A DNA stretch of 64,000 bases from Flavobacterium johnsoniae UW101 (lineage in GTDB: Bacteria > Bacteroidota > Bacteroidia > Flavobacteriales > Flavobacteriaceae). Shown here in pieces: positions 16,528 through 25,183 of the stretch (positions are counted from its first letter, which is position 1; every line of letters starts with the position of its first letter). The position numbers were made by a program, and so were the translations under genes. The DNA lies in contig NC_009441.1 in the NCBI RefSeq assembly GCF_000016645.1, forward strand, positions 62,001 through 126,000, in the 5' to 3' direction. The notes beneath the pieces were generated by a model that saw only the letters and a program-made list of their open reading frames with translations, was not told the DNA's origin and made no database searches.

Positions 16528-19500
16528 TTAATTCTTTAAGATTTTGTTTTTGTATACTACTTTATTGTTTTCTGATAAAGTGTAAATGTAAAGTCCTGCA
16601 TTTAAATTACGTAAAGACATTACAGTTGTATTTACTTCTTCGCTGCTTTGAATATCAATTGGGTTTCCTAAAGCACGTCCGTTTAAATCGTAAAGTCTTA
16701 ATTTAAGATTTTTACTTTCGTTTGTTTTAACTGTAAAATTAATTACGTCTGATGTAGGGTTTGGATATGCTTTTACGTAAAATCCGTTTTTAGTTCCAAA
16801 ATCTGGTGTCGAAAGTACATCTTGTTTCAGGTTGAAACGGGCAATTACCGGTCCGTGATCTGAAGTTGTCGTTGTATAATTTGCAATATCATTACGAGGA
16901 TCGTAAACTGCAATTGACTCATTAATGTATTGATCGAACAACTCGTTAGAAATTGTAATATGATCTAAAAATCCTCCTGAACTTAAAAAGCTGTAAGCAC
17001 CTGCCTGGCTGATTTCTAAAGTAAGTGCTTTATAATTGTTGGTATCTGTAACAAAAGATTGATAAGAAGATGGTTGTCCAGCAATAACTGAAGCTTTTAC
17101 ATCGTCATTATAATCTCCTAAAAGAATGATGTTAGAATCTCCATAATGAGTATCTAAACTGTCTTTAAGAACCTCAACATCATATTTACGCATATTGTAT
17201 CTAGAGATATCTGTTCCGCTGTTAGCGCGCGCGTGAAGGTCTACAAATTTGATTTCATTTTTCACTCCGTTAAGGTTCGTTTCTAAAGTTACCATATATG
17301 GCAGCCGTCCCGAAGAAAAGAAATTACTGTTAGTTCCCGGATAATTCGTTAACGATTTAGTCCCTGCACGTAATTCATCGTAGAATTCTTTAAACATTAC
17401 ACGAGTATTCTTAAGAGTAGTTGTTTTTGTATCATAAATTACAACTAATTTCTGAGGCGGATAGTTAGGATCTGAAGGGTTAGTCTCCCATGAATATGAC
17501 CAAGATGTAGAAACTACTTTATTAAATGATTTACCATTTACATTCATTTGTGTAATTAAATCATCAATAGCCGCATCGCTCGAAATTTCCTGAACTACAT
17601 ATACATCAGCATCTAATTTGTTTATTACTTTAACTGCATTTTGCATTTGTAAAGCTTTATCAGCTGGACCATAAGCAGAGGTTGGCGCACCAAAGAACTC
17701 CATGTTGTATGTAACTACATCAAAAGTATCTGATTTTGGAAGAGAAGAACCTGTTAAAGAACCAATTTGTTTGTTTAATGAAGTTCCTGTAACTGTTAAA
17801 GTACCAGAAATTTTTAATTCTTTTGTTGTTGGAGCAAATTTCGCATAAAGTATTTTTCCTGCAAAAGCATCTGCAGCAGAAACCACTACAGTTGTTCCAA
17901 ATGAAATATTATCTGCAGATATTTGGTACGAAGCCGGAGCTGTAATCGTAATGTCTCCATATCCTTCTGCTTTAAAATTGAAAGACTGTGAAGCAGAAAC
18001 GGTATTCTGATCAACAACTCCAAAATCTAAAACAGGATTTGAATCTACATAACCTGCTTCATCAGTTACAGCATAATCATCAAATGACCATTCAGAAGCA
18101 TTATTAGTACCACCCGCAGTAGTTTCGTAAACCCATGCTAAATAAGTATGATCTGTTTTATAAGCATTTAACTTAATATATTGCGATTGTACATAATTAC
18201 CTGTGCTAGTTGGAAATTTACCATCAATATCTGTCCATGTTGCTGTATTTGGGTTACTTACACCATCATAATCAGTAGAAACTTTTAATTTTAGACCAGG
18301 TCCTGCATAAAACTTACGAGAGTAAAAAGACAATAATGGAAAGTCTCCAAAAGTATTTAAACGCAATTTTGGCGAAATCAACCAGTCTTGACTTGCTCCG
18401 CTGTCAGAGTATCCATTCATTAAAACCGCACCAGTTCCAGAATTTACGTTTCTGGCGGTATTAGTATATACCCATTTGTTTGTTGGTCCTGAAACATTAT
18501 ATTGTGTCCAGCCGCTGTTAGTTAAAACATTAGCATCATTAAATCCTTGTACATAAGGATTAATACCTATTCCTGTTACTGAAACTGTTTTAGTAACTGC
18601 TCCTGTTGTTTCATGAGTAATTGAACCAGTAAAACTTCCAACCGAAGCTGGAGTAAATTTTACATAAATAGTGGGAGTTGCATTAGAATCAAAATCAGCA
18701 GGAACAAAAGTTAAAGATGATGTGAATGTTACATTATCTTTAGAAATAGTAAAACTTCCTGATGCAGTAAGCACTACATTTGCAGTAAGATCAGAAGCTC
18801 CTATTTGGTAGCTTTTTGTTAAAGCATCAAAATTTGGTTCAGTACCACCTAAATTCAATACACTAACTGATGTAGATATAGCAGGAGGCATCACACTTAG
18901 TGTTGTTACATCTATCTTATTAACTGATGCCTGAATATTTCCAGGGATATCTTCTGAAATAGAAAAAATAGAATATGCTGTACTTAACGGTAATCCTGTA
19001 AAACTTTTTATATATTCCAGAGCAGGATTTGTTATATCAAAAATTCCTGCTTGTAAAGCTGCTGTTCCATTTGAATCCTGACCTGCTTTTATTTGTGCAA
19101 CTGTTGGTTCTGCGCTGCCTCCTGGAAGTAGAACATAATACGTTTTTCCAACCTCATCAATTTTATTAATAAAGTCGAAACTTTCTCCTAAAACATTAGC
19201 TGTTTTTGGGTAACCAGAAACATTAGCTGGAGCAAAAGTATCTTTTCGAATATCTAAATTATCAATTGCAAAAGATGGACGTCCTCCACCCCCTGAAACT
19301 TGTCTTGAAGCCCAACGGATTTGAACTACAGGCTGATTATCACATTCTGCAGGTAAAGTGATTTTTCTTAGTTGGGAATTTTGTGGAAGATAGACATTTG
19401 TTCCTGTTTGAGTTATAGAATTATTTCGATATGCAGTTCCTAAAAGCGAAATAAAATCTCCAGTTGTTCCAACTCTATATTGCAAAATCACTTCATTTAC

Positions 19501-19929
19501 TCTTGTGTTTGACGCATCAGAAGGATTTCTAATAGTCATAACATCATACTGAACCTGAACATTTGTTGTTCCAACACTTGAAAAAGCAAAACCAATATTA
19601 AGATTAACACTCCCCGTGTTTAAAAATCCTAGTTTACCAACATAATTATAAAATCCTCCTGAATTAGTATTTGCACCTTTACCAGTAAGTATAGTGTTAT
19701 AATCTGTAAAAGTTGGAGAAGTTAGATATTGAGTTACTCCAGAGTCATTACCGCCAAGAGTCCAACCCTGAAACCCAGCTGGAAACTGTGCATCTGCAGC
19801 CAGCCATGATTCAAAATTTTGTTCAACAGGTAAAGTCTGTGCCGCCGGCATTGTTTGTGCACTTAGCGTAAAGCAATAAAAAAAACCTAAAAATGTCATC
19901 AAATGACGAAAAGAGTAATTGTTTTTCAT
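16528..19929 (-). CDS. T9SS-exported endonuclease/exonuclease/phosphatase-fold protein
   Basis: The 1133-residue protein has a signal peptide (residues 1-25, ending SAQ), beta-sandwich domains including a choice-of-anchor/cleaved-adhesin-like region (about 460-625, with SGWTQYNVSG and WLISPKL), repeated 50-residue beta domains (LDFGVVDQNTVSASQSFNFKA type), and an endonuclease/exonuclease/phosphatase domain from about residue 740 (VVTYNMEFFGAP, VVQEIS, VDLHARANSG, ILLGDYNDD, SDHGPVIARF). It ends in a type A T9SS sorting domain (KAYPNPTSDVINFTVKT to KNKILKN). It is likely a surface or secreted nuclease or phosphodiesterase; the substrate is unknown. Confidence 0.9.
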   Translation of the reverse strand: MKNNYSFRHLMTFLGFFYCFTLSAQTMPAAQTLPVEQNFESWLAADAQFPAGFQGWTLGGNDSGVTQYLTSPTFTDYNTILTGKGANTNSGGFYNYVGKLGFLNTGSVNLNIGFAFSSVGTTNVQVQYDVMTIRNPSDASNTRVNEVILQYRVGTTGDFISLLGTAYRNNSITQTGTNVYLPQNSQLRKITLPAECDNQPVVQIRWASRQVSGGGGRPSFAIDNLDIRKDTFAPANVSGYPKTANVLGESFDFINKIDEVGKTYYVLLPGGSAEPTVAQIKAGQDSNGTAALQAGIFDITNPALEYIKSFTGLPLSTAYSIFSISEDIPGNIQASVNKIDVTTLSVMPPAISTSVSVLNLGGTEPNFDALTKSYQIGASDLTANVVLTASGSFTISKDNVTFTSSLTFVPADFDSNATPTIYVKFTPASVGSFTGSITHETTGAVTKTVSVTGIGINPYVQGFNDANVLTNSGWTQYNVSGPTNKWVYTNTARNVNSGTGAVLMNGYSDSGASQDWLISPKLRLNTFGDFPLLSFYSRKFYAGPGLKLKVSTDYDGVSNPNTATWTDIDGKFPTSTGNYVQSQYIKLNAYKTDHTYLAWVYETTAGGTNNASEWSFDDYAVTDEAGYVDSNPVLDFGVVDQNTVSASQSFNFKAEGYGDITITAPASYQISADNISFGTTVVVSAADAFAGKILYAKFAPTTKELKISGTLTVTGTSLNKQIGSLTGSSLPKSDTFDVVTYNMEFFGAPTSAYGPADKALQMQNAVKVINKLDADVYVVQEISSDAAIDDLITQMNVNGKSFNKVVSTSWSYSWETNPSDPNYPPQKLVVIYDTKTTTLKNTRVMFKEFYDELRAGTKSLTNYPGTNSNFFSSGRLPYMVTLETNLNGVKNEIKFVDLHARANSGTDISRYNMRKYDVEVLKDSLDTHYGDSNIILLGDYNDDVKASVIAGQPSSYQSFVTDTNNYKALTLEISQAGAYSFLSSGGFLDHITISNELFDQYINESIAVYDPRNDIANYTTTTSDHGPVIARFNLKQDVLSTPDFGTKNGFYVKAYPNPTSDVINFTVKTNESKNLKLRLYDLNGRALGNPIDIQSSEEVNTTVMSLRNLNAGLYIYTLSENNKVVYKNKILKN

Positions 19930-19957
19930 ACGTTTTTATAATAGAGTTTTTAGAATT

Positions 19958-19965
19958 CAAATTTA
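19958..19965 (-). promoter_or_regulatory. Probable -7 element for the T9SS nuclease gene
   Basis: TAAATTTG on the minus strand fits TAnnTTTG and would start the transcript about 22 bases before the ATG at 19929. No good TTG is seen at the ideal spacing. The remaining gap to 20186 is AT-rich with no gene. Confidence 0.45.
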
Positions 19966-20186
19966 TCTAGTTTAAAGTTAAGAGAATATTGTAAAAACAT
20001 AAAGTTATCGTAACGTAATTTATAAACATCTGTCAGAAAAAATTAGTTTTTTAGCTTTAAAATTTCATTATTCTTAAGTATAACGCGTTTTCTGGAGTTT
20101 TTCTGCTATAGTAGTTTTTTACATACAATATTTAATTTTAACAAGAAAATACTTTTTATAAGTGTAAAAATTATTTTCTAAAACAA

Positions 20187-20214
20187 AAAAAGCTGCCTCA
20201 AAAGAGACAGCTTT
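20187..20214 (-). terminator. Rho-independent terminator of the SDR gene
   Basis: The arms AGCTGCCTC (20191-20199) and GAGACAGCT (20204-20212) have one G-T wobble. On the minus strand a run of T bases follows. It lies 27 bases beyond the stop of the SDR gene. Confidence 0.85.
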
Positions 20215-20240
20215 TCGTAAACTATTTAGCACAAAAAGAA

Positions 20241-20993
20241 TTAAACTGCGGTATAACCACCGTCGGCAATAATATAGCTTCCTGTTGTGAAAGACGATTT
20301 TTCAGAACTTAAAAAAGTTACCAGTTCGGCAATTTCTTCTGCAGTTCCTAAACGGTTCATAGGTGCTTTTGCTGCAACGGCATTCATGGCATCATTATTC
20401 AAATTATCTTTTAGAAGTGCCGTTTCTATATAACCCGGACCAACAGCGTTGCATCGAATATTTTTCTGAGCATATTCTGCCGCAATATTTTTAGTTAAAC
20501 CTACTACTCCATGTTTCGAAGCCGTATAAGCCGGACTTAATGGTGCCGCGACCTGACCGTGAATAGAAGCTATGTTAACAATGCTACCTCCGCCATTTTT
20601 TTCCATTTGCTCAAGCTGATAACGACAAGCATAAAACACACCGCTTAAATTAAGTGCAATTACACGATCCCAGGCTTCCGGTTCGTATTCTCCGGTTGGT
20701 TTTGCAGGTCCGCCCATTCCGGCATTGTTGCAGGCAATGTCCAATCGGCCGTATTTTGAAACAGCCACCTCAACCATGTGTTTATTATCACTTGCACTCG
20801 ACGAATCTCCTTTTACAAAAAAAGCTTCTCCGCCGCTGGCTTTTATAACTTTTACGGTTTCTTCACCGTGTTCAACATTAATATCCGAAACTACAACTTT
20901 TGCTCCTTCTCGAGCGTAGGCTTCTGCTACTGCGCGTCCAATTCCTGAACCGCCTCCAGATACAAAAGCTACTTTATTTTCTAAAAGTGCCAT
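20241..20993 (-). CDS. SDR-family NAD(P)-dependent oxidoreductase
   Basis: The 250-residue classical short-chain dehydrogenase has the coenzyme loop GGGSGIGRA, the NNAGMGG motif, the catalytic Ser in NIASIHG and YTASK with Tyr and Lys. The C-terminus TGSYIIADGGYTAV is typical of glucose 1-dehydrogenase or cyclohexanol dehydrogenase-like members. An acidic residue after the second strand (VVSDINVE) favours NAD. The substrate is unknown. It is monocistronic. Confidence 0.92.
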   Translation of the reverse strand: MALLENKVAFVSGGGSGIGRAVAEAYAREGAKVVVSDINVEHGEETVKVIKASGGEAFFVKGDSSSASDNKHMVEVAVSKYGRLDIACNNAGMGGPAKPTGEYEPEAWDRVIALNLSGVFYACRYQLEQMEKNGGGSIVNIASIHGQVAAPLSPAYTASKHGVVGLTKNIAAEYAQKNIRCNAVGPGYIETALLKDNLNNDAMNAVAAKAPMNRLGTAEEIAELVTFLSSEKSSFTTGSYIIADGGYTAV

Positions 20994-21144
20994 TTTTTAT
21001 ATATTTAAAAATTTGTACTCTAAATTTACGAAGATATCGTGCGCTTACCATGAGAAAAACCGAGTTTAAAACAAGATTAAGACTTTATCACAATCAAATG
21101 TTATTTCACATTAAAATCACATAAATCTGCTCATTTTTTCTTAT

Positions 21145-21519
21145 TTAATTATCTTCATCTAATTTCATATTTCCCCGATCTTTATGATTATCCGGATGCG
21201 AGTTTGGATAACGATTTGGTGTAATGTCAGAATTACGGTCTTTATTCTCTACCGTTTTTTCGGCTTCTTCATCAGATGAAACACCTCGGTTTGCGTTTGG
21301 GTTATTCGGATTTACATCATCTTTGACTTTTTTAATATCTTCATTTTCATTTCGGGCTCTTTCCACAACTTCTTTATTTCCTTCAGTATCTGTTACTACC
21401 TCTTTTTTTAAATTGGCATCATCAGCTTTTCCGTCATGTGAAATATTTTTTCCTTTCGTTTCATCTATATCTTTTTGCGCTCCATTTATCTTTTTAGAGC
21501 CTAAATTATTAGTTTCCAT
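21145..21519 (-). CDS. Highly charged hydrophilic protein, unknown
   Basis: From the ATG at 21519 the protein has 124 residues, rich in Asn, Asp, Glu and Lys and poor in hydrophobic residues; it is probably disordered. Stretches such as NPNNPNANRGVSSDEEAEK and a His/Pro/Asn-rich tail resemble small stress-associated proteins of flavobacteria. A longer reading from 21615 adds 32 basic, unrelated-looking residues and is less likely. No family is recognised. Confidence 0.5.
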   Translation of the reverse strand: METNNLGSKKINGAQKDIDETKGKNISHDGKADDANLKKEVVTDTEGNKEVVERARNENEDIKKVKDDVNPNNPNANRGVSSDEEAEKTVENKDRNSDITPNRYPNSHPDNHKDRGNMKLDEDN

Positions 21520-21673
21520 ATCCTTATTATTTTGAGTTTCTATATTAATATTACGAATTCTAAATTTTAAAAGGAAATGGTTTAACATTGCTTTTAGTTT
21601 ATAAAGCAATTTCATAACTTTAATTAAAATCTTATAACCCTTCTCTTTATCAAACCTTTAAACCCTAAAACCA

Positions 21674-21880
21674 ATGAACTTTTTTAAAATCAAAACCAGC
21701 TGGTCTAATGCCGAATTTATTTTAATAAAATTGTGTATGGCTTCTGCCTATATTTTTATTGGAAGCTATTTTCATGATTTTTTCGAAAGTTATTATACCA
21801 TACTGCTGGTTATATTTGCAATTACAGCAATCTGGTTTGTATCTCAATGGCTGAAAAAAATGAAGACAAAAAATGAATAA
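21674..21880 (+). CDS. Small membrane protein, unknown
   Basis: The 68-residue protein has two hydrophobic segments (about 15-36 and 40-58: FILIKLCMASAYIFIGSYF and YYTILLVIFAITAIWFV) and a basic C-terminus KKMKTKNE. It would sit in the inner membrane with both ends in the cytoplasm. Codon use resembles the neighbours. No family is recognised. Confidence 0.6.
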   Translation: MNFFKIKTSWSNAEFILIKLCMASAYIFIGSYFHDFFESYYTILLVIFAITAIWFVSQWLKKMKTKNE

Positions 21881-21919
21881 TCGATTACCTGATTTACTTT
21901 AATACTTGCAGAACAACAC

Positions 21920-21927
21920 TATCTTTG
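21920..21927 (+). promoter_or_regulatory. -7 element for the pseudouridine synthase gene
   Basis: TATCTTTG matches TAnnTTTG and lies 13 bases before the ATG at 21941, implying a very short leader. The -33 element is not clear. Confidence 0.5.
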
Positions 21928-21940
21928 CAAAAAATTAAAC

Positions 21941-22513
21941 ATGCATCGACACTTCATTCTTTTTAAACCTTACGGCTATTTAAGTCAATTTATTTATGAA
22001 TTGAAGAGAAAGAAAAAGCTTTTGGGCGAACTGCACGATTTTCCCGAAGGAACAATGGCAATTGGAAGATTAGATGAAGATTCTGAAGGCCTATTGTTAT
22101 TAACAACTGATGGAAAAGTAAGCGAACAGATAAGAAGCAAAAAAGTAGACAAAGAATATTACGTTCAGGTCGACGGTATAATTACGCCTGAAGCCATTGA
22201 AAAACTGCAAAAAGGAGTAGAAATTGGTTTTGAAGGCGGTAAGTACAAAACAAAACCCTGCACTGCTTTTATTGTAACCGAAATTCCTGATTTTGGACCA
22301 AGAGCCAAAAAAATCAGAGACGAGCGTCACGGCCCTACTTCCTGGGCTTCTATTACTGTAAACGAAGGAAAGTTCCGTCAGGTTCGAAAAATGACTGCAG
22401 CAGTTGGTTTTCCTACTTTACGTCTCGTTCGTGTTCGAATAGGAAACGTATATTTGCAAAACTTAAAAGCAGGAGAAGTTTTAGAAGTAAACGATTTCCA
22501 AATAAACGATTAA
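21941..22513 (+). CDS. rRNA pseudouridine synthase (RsuA/RluE type)
   Basis: It isomerises a uridine in rRNA to pseudouridine. The 190-residue protein lacks an S4 domain, as RluE-type enzymes do. The catalytic motif is GRLDEDSEGLLLLT with the nucleophilic Asp, preceded by FILFKPYGYLSQF. Later family motifs are KEYYVQVDG, NEGKFRQVRKMTAAVGFPTLRLVRVRIG. It is 21 bases ahead of trmL, another RNA-modification gene, and likely co-transcribed with it. Confidence 0.9.
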   Translation: MHRHFILFKPYGYLSQFIYELKRKKKLLGELHDFPEGTMAIGRLDEDSEGLLLLTTDGKVSEQIRSKKVDKEYYVQVDGIITPEAIEKLQKGVEIGFEGGKYKTKPCTAFIVTEIPDFGPRAKKIRDERHGPTSWASITVNEGKFRQVRKMTAAVGFPTLRLVRVRIGNVYLQNLKAGEVLEVNDFQIND

Positions 22514-22534
22514 ACGAATTAACAAATAAACATA

Positions 22535-22990
22535 ATGCTAAACGTAGTTCTTGTAGAACCAGAAATACCAAACAATACCGGAAATATTGGAAGATTGTGC
22601 GTGGGTACAGAAAGCCGGCTTCATTTAATTCATCCTTTTGGATTTGTAATTAATGATAAAAACCTTAAACGTTCGGGTTTGGATTATTGGGTGCATCTTG
22701 ATGTAACCGAATATCAGAATGTTGAAGAATGGATCCAGCAAATTCCAGATCACTCCAGAGTATTTTTGATGAGTTCACATTCTGAAAAATCATATTTAGA
22801 AAATGAATTTCAGGACGGCGACTGGCTGGTTTTTGGAAAAGAAAGCGTTGGTTTGAGTGCAGCATTTATGGCTCGATTTGAAAATCATTTAACAATCCCA
22901 ATGTCACCGCTGATTCGTTCTTTTAATATTGCAAATTCAGTTGCTTTTGTAGTTGGTGAAGCTAAAAGACAGATTGGATTGAAAAAATAA
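22535..22990 (+). CDS. trmL: tRNA (cytidine(34)-2'-O)-methyltransferase TrmL
   Basis: This SPOUT methyltransferase 2'-O-methylates the wobble base of certain leucine tRNAs using SAM. The 151-residue size is exact for TrmL. Motifs are LVEPEIPNNTGNIGRLC (motif 1, N and R), LVFGKESVGL (motif 2) and IPMSPLIRSFNIANSVAFVVGEA (motif 3, forming the knot). It follows the pseudouridine synthase and has no other close neighbour. Confidence 0.95.
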   Translation: MLNVVLVEPEIPNNTGNIGRLCVGTESRLHLIHPFGFVINDKNLKRSGLDYWVHLDVTEYQNVEEWIQQIPDHSRVFLMSSHSEKSYLENEFQDGDWLVFGKESVGLSAAFMARFENHLTIPMSPLIRSFNIANSVAFVVGEAKRQIGLKK

Positions 22991-23024
22991 AAGCAGGTTA
23001 GTTTTTTACTAAGATTAAATTGAC

Positions 23025-23831
23025 ATGAAAGAAACAGTAACTGTTGAAAAAGCATTAAGCAGTGGAAGGCGAAAATTAAAATACATTCCAATAATCGCTG
23101 CATTTAGCTTTATAATAGGAGGCTTTCTTCTATTTTATTTAAAGTTTTTTGACGCTTGGATTATTGCTTTAGGATTTATTCTCGGCCCTTTATCCGGATG
23201 GTTAATATGGAGTTATAATATCAATAAATGGAAAATATGGGCGTTTGAAAATGTTAGAAATGTTCACACATTACAAAGAAAAGCTTTTGAACAAAAATTG
23301 ATTTGGAAAAAAGGAAGTTTGTTTGAGAAAAGCGTATTCAAAAATTATGATCAAATACAAAAATTAAAACGATTAGAGACTAAATTCCTAGAAAAAGATA
23401 TTTTTAAGGATGATATTTCGATCCCTAAAGAAACCTTAATTTTTTATTCGAAATCTACCTTAATACTGAATTTAGTAATCGCCATAGGTTTTACCGGCAT
23501 AGGTTTATATTTAATTTTAAACAAAAATTGGTTTGGATTACTTTTTGTAATATTAGGAATCTGTATTATAGCAGATCGAATTAAAAATCTTAGACATAAT
23601 GGTCCTCAGATAACTCTTAATGAAAAAGGGATTAGATTAAAAGACGGAAAATTAATTCCCTGGAACGAAATATATAATGACCGTGTTTTTACAAAATCAG
23701 GTGCAAGAAGCTCTACAGATTATCTCGCATTTAATAATGAGATGATTAGTATAAATGAGATGACAATAACATTTGAAGAATTAGAAAATTTACTTCATGT
23801 TTACAGACTCCGTTTTGAAAACAATATTTAA
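23025..23831 (+). CDS. Four-helix membrane protein with PH-like tail, unknown
   Basis: The 268-residue protein has two pairs of transmembrane segments (about residues 24-68 and 146-186). Between them is a basic cytoplasmic stretch (WAFENVRNVHTLQRKAFEQKL). The last 75 residues are beta-rich (PQITLNEKGIRLKDGKLIPWNEI, DYLAFNNEMISINEMTITFEEL) and resemble the PH-like domains of small membrane proteins such as YdbS or YcxB. Function unknown. The 3' end overlaps the convergent ABC ATPase gene by 4 bases. Confidence 0.7.
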   Translation: MKETVTVEKALSSGRRKLKYIPIIAAFSFIIGGFLLFYLKFFDAWIIALGFILGPLSGWLIWSYNINKWKIWAFENVRNVHTLQRKAFEQKLIWKKGSLFEKSVFKNYDQIQKLKRLETKFLEKDIFKDDISIPKETLIFYSKSTLILNLVIAIGFTGIGLYLILNKNWFGLLFVILGICIIADRIKNLRHNGPQITLNEKGIRLKDGKLIPWNEIYNDRVFTKSGARSSTDYLAFNNEMISINEMTITFEELENLLHVYRLRFENNI

Positions 23832-24604
23832 GTCACAATAAACTTTCCTTTTTCGGCATCAAAAATTATATGTTCATCTTTGAACAAAGCTGCAAAACTT
23901 CCGTTTGAAATCAAATTACAAGGTTCGTCCTGTACAACATTTTCAGGAGTCATGACAATCATTTCATCGCTTAATTGAATTGCCAGATCAATATCGTGTG
24001 TAGAAAATAAAATACATTTTTGAGTTTCCTGAGTTAGTTTCTTCAGCAATTTAAATAATGAAACTTTGTGCAGTAAATCTAAATGTGTTGTTGGTTCGTC
24101 CAGAATAATGAGCGGTGTATTTTGTGCCAAAGCACGTGCGATTAAAACCTTTTGCAATTGTCCGTCGCTTATTTCGTAATGTTTTTTATGAGAAAGATGT
24201 TCTATTTGAGTCAACTCCATCGCTTCCTGAACTTTTTCGATATCAGTTTGGGTCAAAGTTCCAACCCAATTGGTATAAGGCTGTCTGCCAAGCGCCACTA
24301 ATTCGAAAACCGAAAGATTACTCGGCGGCAGTTTTTCAGTTAAAACCAAACTTAAATTCTGCGCTAAATCCAAAGGTTTATAAGCAGAAACAGCTGTATC
24401 ATTCAAATAAACATTTCCAGATAACGGATGCTGAATTCCGGTAATCGTGCGCAGTAAAGTCGATTTCCCAATTCCATTTGCACCAATTAAAGAGATTAGT
24501 TTTCCTGACTTTAAATTTAAATTCAAATTCTCAGCAATAATCACAGTTGCTTTCTTGGATTTATATCCAATAGTTAAGTTTGAAGCTGATAGAATATTCC
24601 TCAT
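23828..24604 (-). CDS. btuD: Cobalamin ABC importer ATPase (BtuD/FecE type)
   Basis: The 258-residue ATPase has Walker A GANGIGKSTL, the signature SDGQLQKVLIARAL (the usual SGG is replaced by SDG), Walker B PLIILDEPTTHLD and the switch His in FSTHDIDLA. This is the FecE/BtuD class that energises siderophore or vitamin B12 import. It is the last gene of the btuF-btuC-btuD direction and is cut off from btuC by the GxxExxY element. The cobalamin genes around it favour B12 as the substrate over iron-siderophore. Confidence 0.85.
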   Translation of the reverse strand: MRNILSASNLTIGYKSKKATVIIAENLNLNLKSGKLISLIGANGIGKSTLLRTITGIQHPLSGNVYLNDTAVSAYKPLDLAQNLSLVLTEKLPPSNLSVFELVALGRQPYTNWVGTLTQTDIEKVQEAMELTQIEHLSHKKHYEISDGQLQKVLIARALAQNTPLIILDEPTTHLDLLHKVSLFKLLKKLTQETQKCILFSTHDIDLAIQLSDEMIVMTPENVVQDEPCNLISNGSFAALFKDEHIIFDAEKGKFIVT

Positions 24605-24615
24605 TGCATTTTTTA

Positions 24616-25153
24616 TTTAAACACATAGAAACATAGGTTTCTTTGTCTTATTAGAAGGAATCTAAGATTTACTTGTAAATCAAACATAGCCGAGATTAAA
24701 GTTTTGGCAGCAATCTGAAATATTCATTTACAAGTGTTTTTTGGCCTTCTTTAAAAATATTAAAACAATTAAAATTAATTATAATCCCTTTTGGTGCTTT
24801 TAAAAGTTTCATGTAGGTCAACAGTTGAGCTTGGTGAATCGAATTTATTTCGGAAACTGTTTTTAATTCTACTACTAAACAATTTTCAACAAACAAATCA
24901 CATCGAAAATCTGTAACTAATTCCTTATCCTTATATATTATTGGAACTCTCAGCTCTGTGAAAAAATTTAATTTTCTTTGTGAGAGTTCTTCTTTCAGAC
25001 ATTGATGATAAACATTTTCCAGTAATCCTTTACCAATTATTTTATGGACTTCTATTGAAGCACCTAAAACTTCATAAGTTAATTCATCTAAATATTTTTG
25101 AGTAATCATTAATTCTTTAATTGAAATAAAAACTATGTTTCTATGTGTTTAAA
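24616..25153. mobile_element. GxxExxY element with perfect terminal inverted repeats
   Basis: Exact 21-bp inverted repeats lie at 24616-24636 and 25133-25153; their core is TAAACACATAGAAACATAG. The 538-base element contains one gene, coded on the minus strand. It separates btuC from btuD, genes that are adjacent in most genomes. Its ends match the gene-less elements A (3787-3922) and B (10343-10488). No clear target duplication is visible because the flanks are A/T runs. Confidence 0.8.
24696..25109 (-). CDS. GxxExxY protein
   Basis: The 137-residue protein has the name-giving motif GLLENVYHQCL (GxxExxY at residues 27-33). It is followed by a PD-(D/E)XK-like core: VPIIYKDKELVTDFRCDLFVENCLVVELKTV, where D, E and K fit a nuclease-fold pattern, then IHQAQLLTYMKLLKAPKGIIINFN. 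Family members are widespread, patchy and often multicopy in Bacteroidota; their function is not established. Here the gene is enclosed by terminal inverted repeats, so it may be cargo or enzyme of a small mobile unit. Confidence 0.9.
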   Translation of the reverse strand: MITQKYLDELTYEVLGASIEVHKIIGKGLLENVYHQCLKEELSQRKLNFFTELRVPIIYKDKELVTDFRCDLFVENCLVVELKTVSEINSIHQAQLLTYMKLLKAPKGIIINFNCFNIFKEGQKTLVNEYFRLLPKL

Positions 25154-25183
25154 AAAATAAAGACATAAATATTTTGTAAGTTT

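Noticed and set aside
24685..25109. Reading the GxxExxY gene as part of the cobalamin importer
   Set aside because: It lies within terminal inverted repeats of its own, and importers of this class need only the binding protein, permease and ATPase.
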